Shown piece by piece: positions 51,970 to 61,426 of a stretch of 64,000 nucleotides of DNA. Below the pieces are notes generated by a model. That model searched no databases, was not told the origin of the DNA, and worked only from the letters and a program-made list of their open reading frames with translations. Source of the DNA: Sphingobium sufflavum (GTDB lineage Bacteria; Pseudomonadota; Alphaproteobacteria; Sphingomonadales; Sphingomonadaceae); NCBI RefSeq assembly GCF_021403115.1, contig NZ_JAJSSH010000003.1:186001-250000 (forward strand). Reading direction: 5' to 3'. Position numbers and translations under genes: made by a program. Numbering within the stretch: position 1 is the stretch's first letter; every line of letters begins with the position of its first letter.

Positions 51970-54531
51970 TCAATATTTCGCCCTGAATGTCAGGCCATAG
52001 CGGGCGGGCTGGTTATAGTTGACGGTCCGGCCAAGATAGGCCGTCACGCCTGCTCCGGAGGGCGCCGCCAAAAGGGCCTGCGAGATGATGTTCTTCTCGT
52101 TGGTCGCGTTGTTGGCGTAGAGGGAAATGTCGTACTTGCCATCGTCCAGACGCACGCCAGCCCGCAGGTTGAGGTTATGCTGGCCGGGAACCTGCGTATA
52201 GACCGACTGGGTCACGCCCGTGCTGTACGAACTGGTGAAGGAATATTGCGCATAGCTGTAGAATTCGGCGTGCGCCCCGATCCGGGCATCCCAGGACGGC
52301 GTGGCGGACAAGGCCCATTTGGGCGAGTAGGGCGTCGTCTGCCCCCGGGCGTCGATATTCGCGATGCCATTATAGCTCAATTCCGCCGGAGCGGGGAGCG
52401 AGGGCGCCCAGGTGTAGATCGCATCATTATAGTTGCCGTCGAAGGTCAGCCGCAGCCCATGGCCCAGGGCAGCGCCGATACTCCATTCAATGCCGCGCGC
52501 GCGGATATTGCCGACGTTGGTCGCGCCTCTTTGCGGGGTGCCGTTGGGCAGGGTGAAGGAGATCGAGGTCTGGAACCCCTTCAGCCGCTCCTGATAGGCC
52601 GCCAGATTGAGCGTCAGGCGACGATCGAACAGGGATGCCTTGATGCCCGCCTCGACATTTTCCGTCGTGGTCGGCGCGACCGGGGGCGCCGACGGATCGA
52701 GCGAGCGGTTGTTGAGGTCCAGCCCGCCCGCCTGGAAGCCCGTCGCATAGGTGACATAAGCCGTCAGGTTGGGCGTGATCTTGTAGGACAGGCTGGCCGT
52801 GCCGGAGACATTATGGTTCGATGTCGAAATGCCGATCAGATAGCCGCTGGTCGCGGGCGTGGTCGGATAGCCGGGCGTCGTATAGGCCACCCCCGGATTG
52901 CGCATGACGGCGTCGATCGCATTGTAGAAGGCGTTCAACTGGGCGTTGGTGATCCCGGTCGGCAGGGAGGTGGGGAGCAGGCTGGTGTCGACCGGGCTGC
53001 TGCCCTTCTTGCGATCATAGGTGTAGCGCAGGCCGCCGGTCAGGTCGATGGCATCGTCCACATGCCAGGTCGCCTGACCATAGACGGCCGCGTTCCGGTT
53101 CTCCACATGGGTGTCCTCGATGATCTGCGCGCCGGTGAGCTGCGATCTGAAGGACAGGGGAATGGGCGTGAATGTAGCGCCCGCCGCCGTATTATAGGCG
53201 TTGTACCAGGGGATGACGTCCGCGCCGAACTGATGGATCACATAATGATCGTCCAGTTCGGAATAATAGAGGAATGCGCCGACCTGCCATTCGATGGGGC
53301 CACGGGCTTTTGACGCCAGGCGGAATTCCTGGCTGAATTGGTTGCTGCGGCTGATCGCCATATTCTGATAGATGTCGAGGGGCGAGCTGTCGCTGTCCTG
53401 CGGCGGGTTGAACGACCAGCGCCGCCATGCGCTGATGGAGGTCAATGTCGCCCAGTCGAAATCATAGTCAGCCGTAATCGACACGCCCGCGTTGGTCGTA
53501 CGCATCCGGTTGTAATTGTTGGTAATGTTGGATTTCGGATCGACGGTCGGAACCCAGCTTTGCACGCCGCCGAAATTGGCGAGCTGGCCCAGCGCGTTGA
53601 GGGCGTTCGTGACCCGCGTCTGCTGCGCTGCGGTCGTATTGATGCCCCAGTTTCCCGGTCCCCAAAGCTTCTGGATGCCGCCGCCGGAGCTGAAGCCGGA
53701 CGAGCTGTCATTCTCGACGTTCAGGTCGCCGGCGATATTGATGCTCAGGTCACCGGCGTCGATCAGGAATTGCTGGCGGATACCCCAGCGCCATGTCCCG
53801 GCGGTCTTGTCTTCATCCGTGGCGGTGGGGGCGTAGATGCCCTTCTGCGTCGCCGCATCCTTGAAGCGGGAGCGGAACGGCGTGGAGACCCAGCCGTCGC
53901 CATGGGTTGCGTACACCGCCGTGCGAAAGGCGATCTTGTCGGTCAGCGGGCCGGTCAGGATCGCCTTGCCCTGAAGGAAATTATAGCGTCCGTAGGATGC
54001 TTCCACGGTCTGGCCGGGCGTGAAGCTCGGTTTGTTGAAAGTCACGTTCAGCGCGCCCGCCGCCGCGTTGCGGCCGAACAATGTGCCCTGCGGACCGCGC
54101 AGGACTTCAAAGCTCTTTACGTCGACCAGATCCTGCAAGACCTGTCCCGGCCGGGCCTGATAGACGCCGTCGAAATAGACGCCGATCGCATTGTCGAGGC
54201 CGTCGGCCGCGGTGGGCGCATAGCCGATGCCGCGGATCGTCACGGAGAAATTGCGCGGATTGCCGCCGGTGGAGTTCAGGCCGGGCGTCTGGTCGATCAG
54301 GCTTTGCAGATCGATGGTGCCCTTCTGCTCCAGCGTCGCACCACTGATCGCCTGCACCGAAATGGGAACGTCCTGGATATTTTCAGCGCGACGGCGCGCG
54401 GTCACGACAACTTCATAGCCGCTATCGGCGTCGCCTTCTGCCGCACCGTCCGCCGCCCATGCGAGCGAAGGGATCAGAAGAGTGGACGTGGTCGCGAGAA
54501 AAAGCGCGCGCACGTAAACGGAACGATTCAT
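51970..54531 (-). CDS. TonB-dependent outer-membrane receptor (third)
   Basis: Receptor of 853 residues. Signal peptide ends AWAADG; the linker VVVTARRRAENIQDVPISVQ, plug IDLQSLIDQTPGLNST, GVYFDGVYQARPGQVLQDLVD, LRGPQGTLFGRNAAAGALNVT. The barrel ends LTFRAKY. ATG 54531 has GGGGG eight bases upstream. Sphingomonad receptor class of the same type as the one at 45542. The C-terminal Lys-Tyr departs from the commonest F ending but Y is accepted by the outer-membrane machinery. Ligand not known. Confidence 0.93.
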   Translation of the reverse strand: MNRSVYVRALFLATTSTLLIPSLAWAADGAAEGDADSGYEVVVTARRRAENIQDVPISVQAISGATLEQKGTIDLQSLIDQTPGLNSTGGNPRNFSVTIRGIGYAPTAADGLDNAIGVYFDGVYQARPGQVLQDLVDVKSFEVLRGPQGTLFGRNAAAGALNVTFNKPSFTPGQTVEASYGRYNFLQGKAILTGPLTDKIAFRTAVYATHGDGWVSTPFRSRFKDAATQKGIYAPTATDEDKTAGTWRWGIRQQFLIDAGDLSINIAGDLNVENDSSSGFSSGGGIQKLWGPGNWGINTTAAQQTRVTNALNALGQLANFGGVQSWVPTVDPKSNITNNYNRMRTTNAGVSITADYDFDWATLTSISAWRRWSFNPPQDSDSSPLDIYQNMAISRSNQFSQEFRLASKARGPIEWQVGAFLYYSELDDHYVIHQFGADVIPWYNAYNTAAGATFTPIPLSFRSQLTGAQIIEDTHVENRNAAVYGQATWHVDDAIDLTGGLRYTYDRKKGSSPVDTSLLPTSLPTGITNAQLNAFYNAIDAVMRNPGVAYTTPGYPTTPATSGYLIGISTSNHNVSGTASLSYKITPNLTAYVTYATGFQAGGLDLNNRSLDPSAPPVAPTTTENVEAGIKASLFDRRLTLNLAAYQERLKGFQTSISFTLPNGTPQRGATNVGNIRARGIEWSIGAALGHGLRLTFDGNYNDAIYTWAPSLPAPAELSYNGIANIDARGQTTPYSPKWALSATPSWDARIGAHAEFYSYAQYSFTSSYSTGVTQSVYTQVPGQHNLNLRAGVRLDDGKYDISLYANNATNEKNIISQALLAAPSGAGVTAYLGRTVNYNQPARYGLTFRAKY

Positions 54532-54556
54532 TCGGTAGGCCCCCATCGTACATTTG

Positions 54557-54570
54557 TAGTAATCCTACTA
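54557..54570. promoter_or_regulatory. Dyad TAGTA-N4-TACTA in the receptor promoter
   Basis: Lies 26-39 bp upstream of the receptor start. On the minus strand TTGACC (54593-54588) precedes it by 17 bp and TAGTAG overlaps the dyad, so the -10 would sit inside the operator. Confidence 0.45.
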
Positions 54571-54599
54571 GACACATAGGATTATGGGGTCAATATGAC

Positions 54600-55152
54600 T
54601 GGGGCGCTATTCATGGACTTGGAAAAGGGTGGGTTTAGCCATGGTTGGTGGATGGCCGCAAACGGGGAGAGATGTGCCATGGGCAGGAGTCGGTCGGGCA
54701 GTGGCGCGCCACACAAAGCTGCCGTTAAACCCGCAAGGTCGCGCGCCGGAGTGAAAGATGGGAAGCCGATGAGGAGGGGCGTTGGCAGGTTTGCCTGCTT
54801 CCGCGCATCGGGATGAAATCAGCGAGTGCGTCGTAGCTGAGCTATCGCCGGAGAGGCGTCGCTGGCCCTGTCCGAAGGGAACAGGGGCGTCGCATCCACC
54901 AGAGGGTGGGCGTTGATGGGTAACGCGCCGCAATGCGGACGGTATTTATGATCGCGCTGGTGGCGGTCTGTTCATGGCCTATAAGATTTAGGTGGCTGTG
55001 GCGCTCTTCACCCCTTTGGCGTGCCAGAGGCTGGCGGCCAGCCGGATTGCAACCGCACCGGAACAAATAGGAGGTGGTTCAGCCCTATCGGGCCGAACCA
55101 TCCTTATGTTCCCTGTCGCTGGATGCGCCCCGTTTCGACGGGGCGCGAGCGT
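54600..55152. other. Gene-free region with hairpins
   Basis: No credible CDS. Short open frames on both strands have unusual composition and match nothing I know. Hairpins: GGTTCAGCCC/GGGCCGAACC at 55076-55099 (one mismatch) and the terminator-like stem at 55125-55146. Could be a decayed insertion element; no terminal repeats or transposase motif found. Confidence 0.45.
55125..55146 (-). terminator. Hairpin with 4-base loop after the SnoaL-like gene
   Basis: GCGCCCCGT and ACGGGGCGC form a perfect 9-bp stem; the loop reads TTCG on the plus strand and CGAA on the minus. It lies seven bp after the stop of the minus-strand gene at 55153. No T tract. Confidence 0.6.
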
Positions 55153-55713
55153 TTACCAGCGAACGCCTTCCTCTCTGGGCTTCCAGACATAGGGCTTTTC
55201 GTAGGAAGGATCGTCCTTGCTCCACAGCCCTTTGAGGAAGCCCTGGACATTCTTGGAGTGAATCCAGGTGCCGTCGGCATCTGCGGTCACTTCTATGGTG
55301 CAGCGGCGTGTCAGGATGCGCCACTCGCCGTTGCGCTTCTCCATCTGGTCGAGATAGCGGCCCATGGCGATGGTCGAGGATTTGCCGTCCAGCCAATAGA
55401 GGCCGCCGATCACATAGGATTCGCAAGACGCCGTATCGCCATTCAGATCGCAGATATGATTGGTGATGTTGTGGCTGGTCAGGTTGAAGTTCATGGCGTG
55501 GCCCTTGTTGGCCTTTGCGGGATAATCCGGGGCAAAGGTCACGCTGGGACCATGTTCGTCCACGCCTTCTTCCCACCAGCATCCGGCAATCTGCTCGACA
55601 TCCTGCCGATCGCGCGCGCGGCTCTCACGCTGGATGCAATCCAGAATATCCTGCCGGTCCTTCAGATAGGCGACCGTGGCCTTCAGTTCGGCCAGTTCCT
55701 GCTCTGCGCTCAT
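55153..55713 (-). CDS. SnoaL-like/NTF2-fold protein
   Basis: A 186-residue protein of the SnoaL-like type. ATVAYLKDRQDILDCIQRESRARDRQDVEQIAGCWWEEGVDEHGPS is the usual N-terminal helix and loop, then beta strands with SCESYVIGGLYWLDGKSSTIAMGRYLDQME. GAGG is six bases before ATG 55713. Members hydrate or dehydrate, or cyclise, small molecules; here it follows the molybdenum hydroxylase operon by about 40 bp and may act on its product. Confidence 0.85.
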   Translation of the reverse strand: MSAEQELAELKATVAYLKDRQDILDCIQRESRARDRQDVEQIAGCWWEEGVDEHGPSVTFAPDYPAKANKGHAMNFNLTSHNITNHICDLNGDTASCESYVIGGLYWLDGKSSTIAMGRYLDQMEKRNGEWRILTRRCTIEVTADADGTWIHSKNVQGFLKGLWSKDDPSYEKPYVWKPREEGVRW

Positions 55714-55754
55714 TTCGGTCCTCTTCCTTGCGTGGATACTGTCTTGGATGTGGA

Positions 55755-58532
55755 TCAGACCCGCTGGCCCTTGACCTTGGCGGTGCCGAACATGCCCATC
55801 TTGCACTTGCCGGTGACGGTGTCGCCGTCGAAGGTCAGGTCATATTTCAGGGTGATGGGCATGGGCTTGGTCACTTTCATGCTCCATTTAACCTGATTGT
55901 CCTCGACCGTCCCCTCGAACTCCTGCGCGCCCTCGTTGCTTTCAAGGCGGCCGCGAACGATGCTGCCCTCTGTGGCGAAGGTGGCGGTCATGGGTTGCGG
56001 TCCCATGGGAGTGGCGAGCGTCAGGTTCCAAGCACCGTCGATGCCGCGCGCCGCCGTCTCCGCCAGTGCGGCATGGGTTCCGCCCGGTAGCAGGGTGGCC
56101 CCTGCGGGCACCTCCTCGACGGGGCCATCGGTTTTTGTGGCCGCCGCTGTATCGGCGTAGGGATTGACCCATTCGGGATGGAAGCGGCTCATCGGTTTCG
56201 GGGGAAGCGGAGTCCCGTCGATGACGGCCAGCAGCTTCGAGGGGGTCAGCGGCAGGTCCACCGCCACCTCGCCAAAGGGAGCAAGCGCGTCGGCAATGGC
56301 GTTGACCAATGTCGGCGGCCCGATGATGCAGCCGCCTTCCCCCACGCCGCGGAAGCCACCCTCCGCCTTTGACGGCGTATTGGCATGGACATATTCGAAG
56401 TCCGGGACGTCGAAGATGGTGGGCAGCATATAGTCCTTGAACGTTGCGGCGATGGGATTGCCGCGGGCGTCATAGCCAGCTTCCTCCAGCAGCACCGAAC
56501 CGATGCCCTGCGCGAGGCCGCCCGCGATCTGTCCCTCGACCACGGCGGGGTTTATCATCACGCCGCAATCCTCGCTGGAAACCCAGCGCCTGATTTTCAC
56601 GAAACCGGTTTCGGCATCCACCTCCACGATGGCGGCATGGGCCGCGCTGGTAAAGGTCATGGCGGGCGGGTCATAGCGGATTTGCGCTTCCAGACCTGTT
56701 TCCATCCCCGGTGGCAGGCGCGATGGCTCGCCATAGGCGATCTCCGCGATCTCGCGGAGCGACCGTGTCATCTCCGGCGCGCCTGCGACGCGGATCATGC
56801 CATCCTCGATGCTGATATTTTCCGGGTTGGCGTTGAGGAGGTGGGCCGCGACCGTCTTGATCTTGTCGGCGAGAAGGCGACCCGCCCGGATGGCCGCGCC
56901 GCCCCCGATCACGCCCTGTCGACTGCCGCCCGCACCGGGACCGAAGCCGCCGCGTGAACTGTCGCCGTCGAAGATGGTGACGTCCGCCAATGGTACGCCG
57001 AGCTGTTCGGCGATGCACTGCGCCATGGTCGTCTGGGTGCCATGCCCTTGGGAGTGGACGTTCATGATCGCGACCACCTTGCCGGTGGGATCGACGCGCA
57101 CCTGCGCCAGTTCACCGGTCATGACCCCGATGCTGCCTGCCGCACCCGTCGGTTCGATGTAGGCGGCAAAGCCGATGCCGAGATAGCGCCCTTCTTTCCG
57201 CGCCTCGGCCTGTTCCCGGCGGAAGGCGGCGACGTCCACCGTCTCCAGCAGCTTTTCCAGACATTCGGCGGGCGTGATGTCTTCGCGCGGGATGCCGAGA
57301 GAGGTGACGGACGGCTGGTGCGCGGCGGTGCAGAGGTTGCGGCGGCGGATCTCGATGGGGTCGATGCCGATCTGCCGGGCGGCTGCGTCCATCAGGGTTT
57401 CGCGCACCAGCGTTTCGATCGCCCATGGGCCGCGATAGGCGGCCAGACCGGCGGTGTTGGTGTAGTAGCCCCGCGAGACAAAGCTGTAGGCCGGGATATT
57501 ATAGGCCGACCACATGAACATATGGACCGCGATATTGGCGTCGGCGCCCATGGGATAGGCGCCGTTGTTCAGGCTGTAATCGGCGTGGCTCGCCAGCAGT
57601 TTCCCGTCCGCGTCAAAGGCGGCGCGCAATATGATCTCCTGCTCGCGCGCCTGATTGGAGGCGGTGAGATTCTCGATCCGGTCCTCGATCCACTTGAGCG
57701 GGCGCCTGAGCAGCATCGCACCCAGGATGGCGGATACCTCCTCCAGCCATGGATGGTTTTTGAGGCCGAAGGAGCCGCCGACATCCTTGGCGACGACACG
57801 GATATTCATCTTGGGATTGCCGAGCGCCACGGTCAGCCAGCGCGCGACCAGATGCGGCCCGGCGCAGGTGATGTGGACCAGCAGTTCCTCGTCCCCCTGC
57901 AGCGCCGCGACGACGCCGCGCGTTTCCATGGGGGATTGCGAGATGCGCTGGTGGTGGACGGTCTGGGTGACGAGATGCGCGCCGCTGGCCAGCAATGCCT
58001 CGAACTCGGCATCCTCCTCATCCTCGCCCATCATCGCGGCGACATTGTCGTCCGTGTCGGGATGGACGGCGGGGCCGTGCCGCGCGTCCTCGATGCTGAC
58101 GACGGCATCTTCCTCGGCATAGTCCACCACGACGAGGCTGGCGGCATCCTCCGCCAGATAGCGGTCGTCCGCGACCACCATGACGACCGGATGGCCGACA
58201 TAGGCCACTCGTCCATCCGCCAGCGGGGTCATGGCGACCTCGACCGGTCCGATGAAAAAGCTGAGCATCGTGACGTTGAAACGGGCGAGGTCGTCCTGCG
58301 TCACTATGGCGTGGACGCCGGGCTGGTCGCGGGCGATGCTGGTGTCGATGGACAGGATACGGCCGCGCGCGATGGGGCTGCGCACAAAGGCGACGTGCAG
58401 CATCCCGGGCATCACCACATCGTCGACATATGTGCCCTTGCCGGTCAGCAGGCGCGCGTCTTCCTTGCGGGGCACGCGCTGGCCGATGAAGCGGTTGGCG
58501 CCGATACCGCCAGAGCGATCCGGGGCGTTCAT
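55755..58532 (-). CDS. Molybdenum hydroxylase large subunit with C-terminal beta domain
   Basis: Xanthine-oxidase-family molybdopterin-binding subunit, 925 residues. The alpha/beta hammerhead at about 20-130 opens with GQRVPRKEDARLLTGKGTYVDD; cofactor motifs GGSFGLKNHPW, AAYRGPWAIETL, GGSRQGVIGGG and the catalytic-region GVGEGG ... GPPTLVNAIADAL. The CO-dehydrogenase active loop (AYRCSFR) is absent, so this is not a CODH. About 140 extra residues at the C-terminus add a small beta domain (IDGAWNLTLATPMGPQPM ... GMFGTAKVKGQRV). It ends the operon; the 2Fe-2S gene overlaps its start by 4 bp. Reaction is hydroxylation of an unknown substrate. Confidence 0.93.
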   Translation of the reverse strand: MNAPDRSGGIGANRFIGQRVPRKEDARLLTGKGTYVDDVVMPGMLHVAFVRSPIARGRILSIDTSIARDQPGVHAIVTQDDLARFNVTMLSFFIGPVEVAMTPLADGRVAYVGHPVVMVVADDRYLAEDAASLVVVDYAEEDAVVSIEDARHGPAVHPDTDDNVAAMMGEDEEDAEFEALLASGAHLVTQTVHHQRISQSPMETRGVVAALQGDEELLVHITCAGPHLVARWLTVALGNPKMNIRVVAKDVGGSFGLKNHPWLEEVSAILGAMLLRRPLKWIEDRIENLTASNQAREQEIILRAAFDADGKLLASHADYSLNNGAYPMGADANIAVHMFMWSAYNIPAYSFVSRGYYTNTAGLAAYRGPWAIETLVRETLMDAAARQIGIDPIEIRRRNLCTAAHQPSVTSLGIPREDITPAECLEKLLETVDVAAFRREQAEARKEGRYLGIGFAAYIEPTGAAGSIGVMTGELAQVRVDPTGKVVAIMNVHSQGHGTQTTMAQCIAEQLGVPLADVTIFDGDSSRGGFGPGAGGSRQGVIGGGAAIRAGRLLADKIKTVAAHLLNANPENISIEDGMIRVAGAPEMTRSLREIAEIAYGEPSRLPPGMETGLEAQIRYDPPAMTFTSAAHAAIVEVDAETGFVKIRRWVSSEDCGVMINPAVVEGQIAGGLAQGIGSVLLEEAGYDARGNPIAATFKDYMLPTIFDVPDFEYVHANTPSKAEGGFRGVGEGGCIIGPPTLVNAIADALAPFGEVAVDLPLTPSKLLAVIDGTPLPPKPMSRFHPEWVNPYADTAAATKTDGPVEEVPAGATLLPGGTHAALAETAARGIDGAWNLTLATPMGPQPMTATFATEGSIVRGRLESNEGAQEFEGTVEDNQVKWSMKVTKPMPITLKYDLTFDGDTVTGKCKMGMFGTAKVKGQRV

Positions 58533-59041
58533 GCCCCTTGCTCCGCATGGGCTGCGCCCTGAGCGGCGGAGGTGTCCGTACCGGCGATCTGGCGGATGGC
58601 GCGGCGGATGCCCTGATAGCCGGTGCAGCGGCAGATATGGCCGGACATAGCGGCGGTCAGCTTTTCCTCACCGGGCTGCGCGCCGTCGGCGGTCAATGCC
58701 GCGAGCGTGCACACGATGCCCGGTGTGCAGAAGCCGCATTGCAGGCCATGGCAGTCCTTCAGCGCCTGTTGCACCGGATGGAGCGTCCCGTCCGGGTCCG
58801 CCAGCCCCTCAACCGTGGTGACGGTGCAGCCATCGGCCTGCACGGCCAGCATCAGGCAGGAGCGTACCGCGCGCCCGTCCACCATCACGGTGCACGCGCC
58901 GCACACGCCATGTTCGCAGCCGATATGGACGCCGGTATAGCCCGCCTGTCCGCGCAGCCAGTCGCCCAGCGTGTGGCGACCCTCCACCGTGCCGCGATGG
59001 TGGCGACCGTTGACGGTCAGCTCGATCTTGTGCTCGCTCAT
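58529..59041 (-). CDS. Molybdenum hydroxylase 2Fe-2S small subunit
   Basis: A 170-residue protein. N-terminal plant-type cluster ligands in HIGCEHGVCGACTVMVDG and SCLM, and C-terminal cluster ligands in CGFCTPG and CRCTGYQ. Transfers electrons from the molybdopterin site to FAD. Both ends overlap neighbours by 4 bp, coupling the three subunits. Start at 59041 is set by that overlap. Confidence 0.95.
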   Translation of the reverse strand: MSEHKIELTVNGRHHRGTVEGRHTLGDWLRGQAGYTGVHIGCEHGVCGACTVMVDGRAVRSCLMLAVQADGCTVTTVEGLADPDGTLHPVQQALKDCHGLQCGFCTPGIVCTLAALTADGAQPGEEKLTAAMSGHICRCTGYQGIRRAIRQIAGTDTSAAQGAAHAEQGA

Positions 59042-59907
59042 GCGGCCTGCCTCATGTTCAGGGCTTCCTGGAGGACGCGCACGAAGATGCGGCGTCCGAC
59101 CGTGCGCCGATAGTCGGCGGTGGCGTGATGATCGCCAAAGGGCGCGGTGTCCGCGATGGCGAGGTCCGCGGTGGCGGCGGCGTCGAGAGTGTCGATGCTC
59201 TGGCCAATCAGCGCGACCTCCGCCGATTTCGCCTTCATGGGTGTTGGCCCCATGCCGAACCAGCAGATACCGGCGCGCGCGATGACGCCCTTCTCCACCG
59301 TCAGTGCGCCGACGAGGCCGACCAGCGCGAAGTCGCCGGGTCGCATCGCGACCTCGCGGAACAGGGTGATCGTGTCGTCGGGCCATGCCGGATAATGGAT
59401 GGCGGTCAGCAGTTCGTCAGGCTCTATCGCGGTGGCATAGGGGCCGAAATAGAGTTCGTCGGCCGGGATGAAACGGGTCTGGCTGGCGGACCGGACTTCC
59501 ACCTTTGCGCCGAGGGCGACGGCGGTGGCGGGCATTTCGGCCGCGGGTTCGCCCAGCGCGATGGAGCCGCCGATCGTGCCGCGGTTGCGGGTCTGGTGGT
59601 GGCCGACATGGGACAGCGCACGGATCAGCGTGGGCAGGTCGCGGTTCAGGATGGGATCGACCAGCGCTTCATTCTGGCGCGTGATCGGGCCGACGCGGGT
59701 GCCGCCGTCGACTGACGTGACTCCCTGCAATTCGGGGATATGGTTGATGTCGACAAGGATGAAGGGCTGGCTCATGCGCAGGGCCAGCAGCGGCATCAGC
59801 GTCTGGCCACCCGCCAGCACCTGCGCGCCGCCGCCTGCTTCTGCGAGGATGGTGCAGGCTTCCTCTATGCTCGACGGGCGCACATAGTCATAGGGCGCGG
59901 CCTTCAT
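59038..59907 (-). CDS. Molybdenum hydroxylase FAD-binding medium subunit
   Basis: A 289-residue FAD protein. Motifs: LAGGQTLMPLLALRM and NRGTIGGSIALGEPAAEMP. The CoxM/CutM-like C-terminal domain follows with RPGDFALVGLVGAL. ATG 59907 overlaps the CoxG stop by 4 bp; the larger upstream open frame belongs to the CoxG gene. Accepts electrons from the Fe-S subunit. Confidence 0.94.
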   Translation of the reverse strand: MKAAPYDYVRPSSIEEACTILAEAGGGAQVLAGGQTLMPLLALRMSQPFILVDINHIPELQGVTSVDGGTRVGPITRQNEALVDPILNRDLPTLIRALSHVGHHQTRNRGTIGGSIALGEPAAEMPATAVALGAKVEVRSASQTRFIPADELYFGPYATAIEPDELLTAIHYPAWPDDTITLFREVAMRPGDFALVGLVGALTVEKGVIARAGICWFGMGPTPMKAKSAEVALIGQSIDTLDAAATADLAIADTAPFGDHHATADYRRTVGRRIFVRVLQEALNMRQAA

Positions 59908-60620
59908 GTCCGGCTGCCCTTGCCTGCCGCATAGCCTACGCTGGCCGCAACGACGAGCAACGCCGCGACAGCGACCACCCACCAGTCCGCCGCCGGGCTG
60001 CGCCCCATCAGGAAGCCTGCCACGATCGCCAGTATGAGCGATACTGTCCACGCCCATGGGTAGGAGGGCGCGGCGACTGGCCCGGCAATGAGGGGGGCAG
60101 GGATGAGGGAGGGGGCGGTTGCACCGACGGCGGGTGCGTCGGTCGATGGGGAGATGGCGGGAGCGATTGCTGCGGGTGCGGCTCCGCTCACCACGGCGTT
60201 GAACGTCTTGAAGAATTTACCCGCGAGTTGCTTGGCGGTCGCGTCGATGATTGGTCCACCAAGCTGGGCAAGGCGTCCGCCGACCTCCGCATTAACCTCA
60301 TAGGACAGGAGCGTCCCCGCGCCGTCATCCGACAGGCGGACCTTTGCACCACCCTTGGCATGACCGACCGTGCCGCCCTGACCCTCGCCGGTGATGGTAT
60401 AGCCATTGGGTGCGTCGATGTCCGACAGGGTTACAGCCCCGTTGAAGCGGGCGCCGATCGGGCCGATCTTGATCTCGACGGTGGCCCGCAGCTTGTCATC
60501 CGCTTCCTTGTCGAGCGACTGGCAGCCTGGGATGCACTGGCGCAGTACATCGGGATCATTGAGCGCGGCCCACACCTTGGCGCGGGGGGCTGCAATTCGT
60601 TCCTCTCCGGTCATTCTCAT
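59904..60620 (-). CDS. coxG: CoxG-like SRPBCC protein with C-terminal membrane anchor
   Basis: A 238-residue protein. SRPBCC fold (MTGEERIAAPRAKVWAAL, LRQCIPGCQSLDKE) for about 150 residues, an Ala/Pro linker, then two hydrophobic segments (WAWTVSLILAIVAGFLMG; WWVVAVAALLVVAASVGYA). CoxG in carboxydotrophs recruits CO dehydrogenase to the membrane; in this operon it would do the same for the unknown hydroxylase. First gene of the operon (coxG-FAD-FeS-Mo). ATG 60614 is an alternative start. Confidence 0.9.
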   Translation of the reverse strand: MRMTGEERIAAPRAKVWAALNDPDVLRQCIPGCQSLDKEADDKLRATVEIKIGPIGARFNGAVTLSDIDAPNGYTITGEGQGGTVGHAKGGAKVRLSDDGAGTLLSYEVNAEVGGRLAQLGGPIIDATAKQLAGKFFKTFNAVVSGAAPAAIAPAISPSTDAPAVGATAPSLIPAPLIAGPVAAPSYPWAWTVSLILAIVAGFLMGRSPAADWWVVAVAALLVVAASVGYAAGKGSRT

Positions 60621-61426
60621 GGGATGTACACTCCCCTCGCTACATCGGCGGTTAATCCCGCCCCGTCAATCTGAATCGCCCAGTTATGTATACGTTATCC
60701 ATAAAAGGCGATTTGGCTATGGCTTTTCAGTCGATGCCGGTGCCGTTCGAAGAAGTCTGCGATTGGCGGGCGGCAAATGAAAAGGTCGAACAGGTGAGAA
60801 GCTGCGCCCAGAACCGGCGCATTGCCACGCTACAGGCACTTTCCCTGAACAGTTGTTTAGGTTCGCCTGCTGTGGCGGTCAAGTTATCCTATCCCAGGAT
60901 TCGGTGGTCGTCTCGCCCTGCGGTAAGACATAAGTTTCATATCGTCCCATCCCGCCGGATTGGGTGCAGCGCCCTCGCGCAAACCATGGTCAGGAGGGGA
61001 AGGGTGTCGTCGCATGACGCCACATGATTCGCCGGCAGAGACTGATGGTTGGGAGATGATTTCGTCTTGGCGCAAGCGGGTTGCCGTGTGGGTAGGATTG
61101 GTGCGACCCGGGTCCAACGTCATTCCCCGGCAAGGAAGACGCTCAAAGGGCTATGTTCTGTTACCCTAAGGCCCGTCGTCGATGGAAGCGCAGCCTATAG
61201 TGGGGAGGTGCGGGAGATGGCGATGGCGCGTGCTGTTTCCCGGTGCGATGTTGTCACCGGTGATGCATGGCGCATGAGAATTATGTTCGGCCATGATGCA
61301 GTACGACAATCATCGTCATGCCAATCGAATCCCTGGCACAAGACAGGGGAGGCTTCCACTCGCTGCAGATGGGAAACTGGATTGCGGGACCGATATATAC
61401 ATTGATACCGCCCCATGCCTCTGGTT
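60621..61426. other. 806-bp region without a recognisable gene
   Basis: Holds the coxG promoter side and the dyad at 60684-60704. Open frames on both strands, including one at 60686-61027, have no recognisable motif and codon use does not resemble the neighbours. Not assigned. Confidence 0.5.
60684..60704. promoter_or_regulatory. Imperfect 21-bp palindrome upstream of coxG
   Basis: TTATGTATAC, central G, TTATCCATAA: eight of ten positions per arm are symmetric. AT-rich, about 65-85 bp upstream of the coxG start. GntR-like operator by appearance; the regulator is not in the window. Confidence 0.45.

Noticed and set aside
54601..54933. Short frames in the gap after the third receptor
   Set aside because: Nothing recognisable in either strand; not enough to call a gene or transposase.
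55755..58532. Carbon monoxide dehydrogenase large subunit
   Set aside because: The AYRCSFR active loop of CoxL is absent; only the general molybdenum hydroxylase call is kept.
60686..61027. Plus-strand open frame upstream of coxG
   Set aside because: No family motif, no ribosome binding site, codon use unlike the neighbours.
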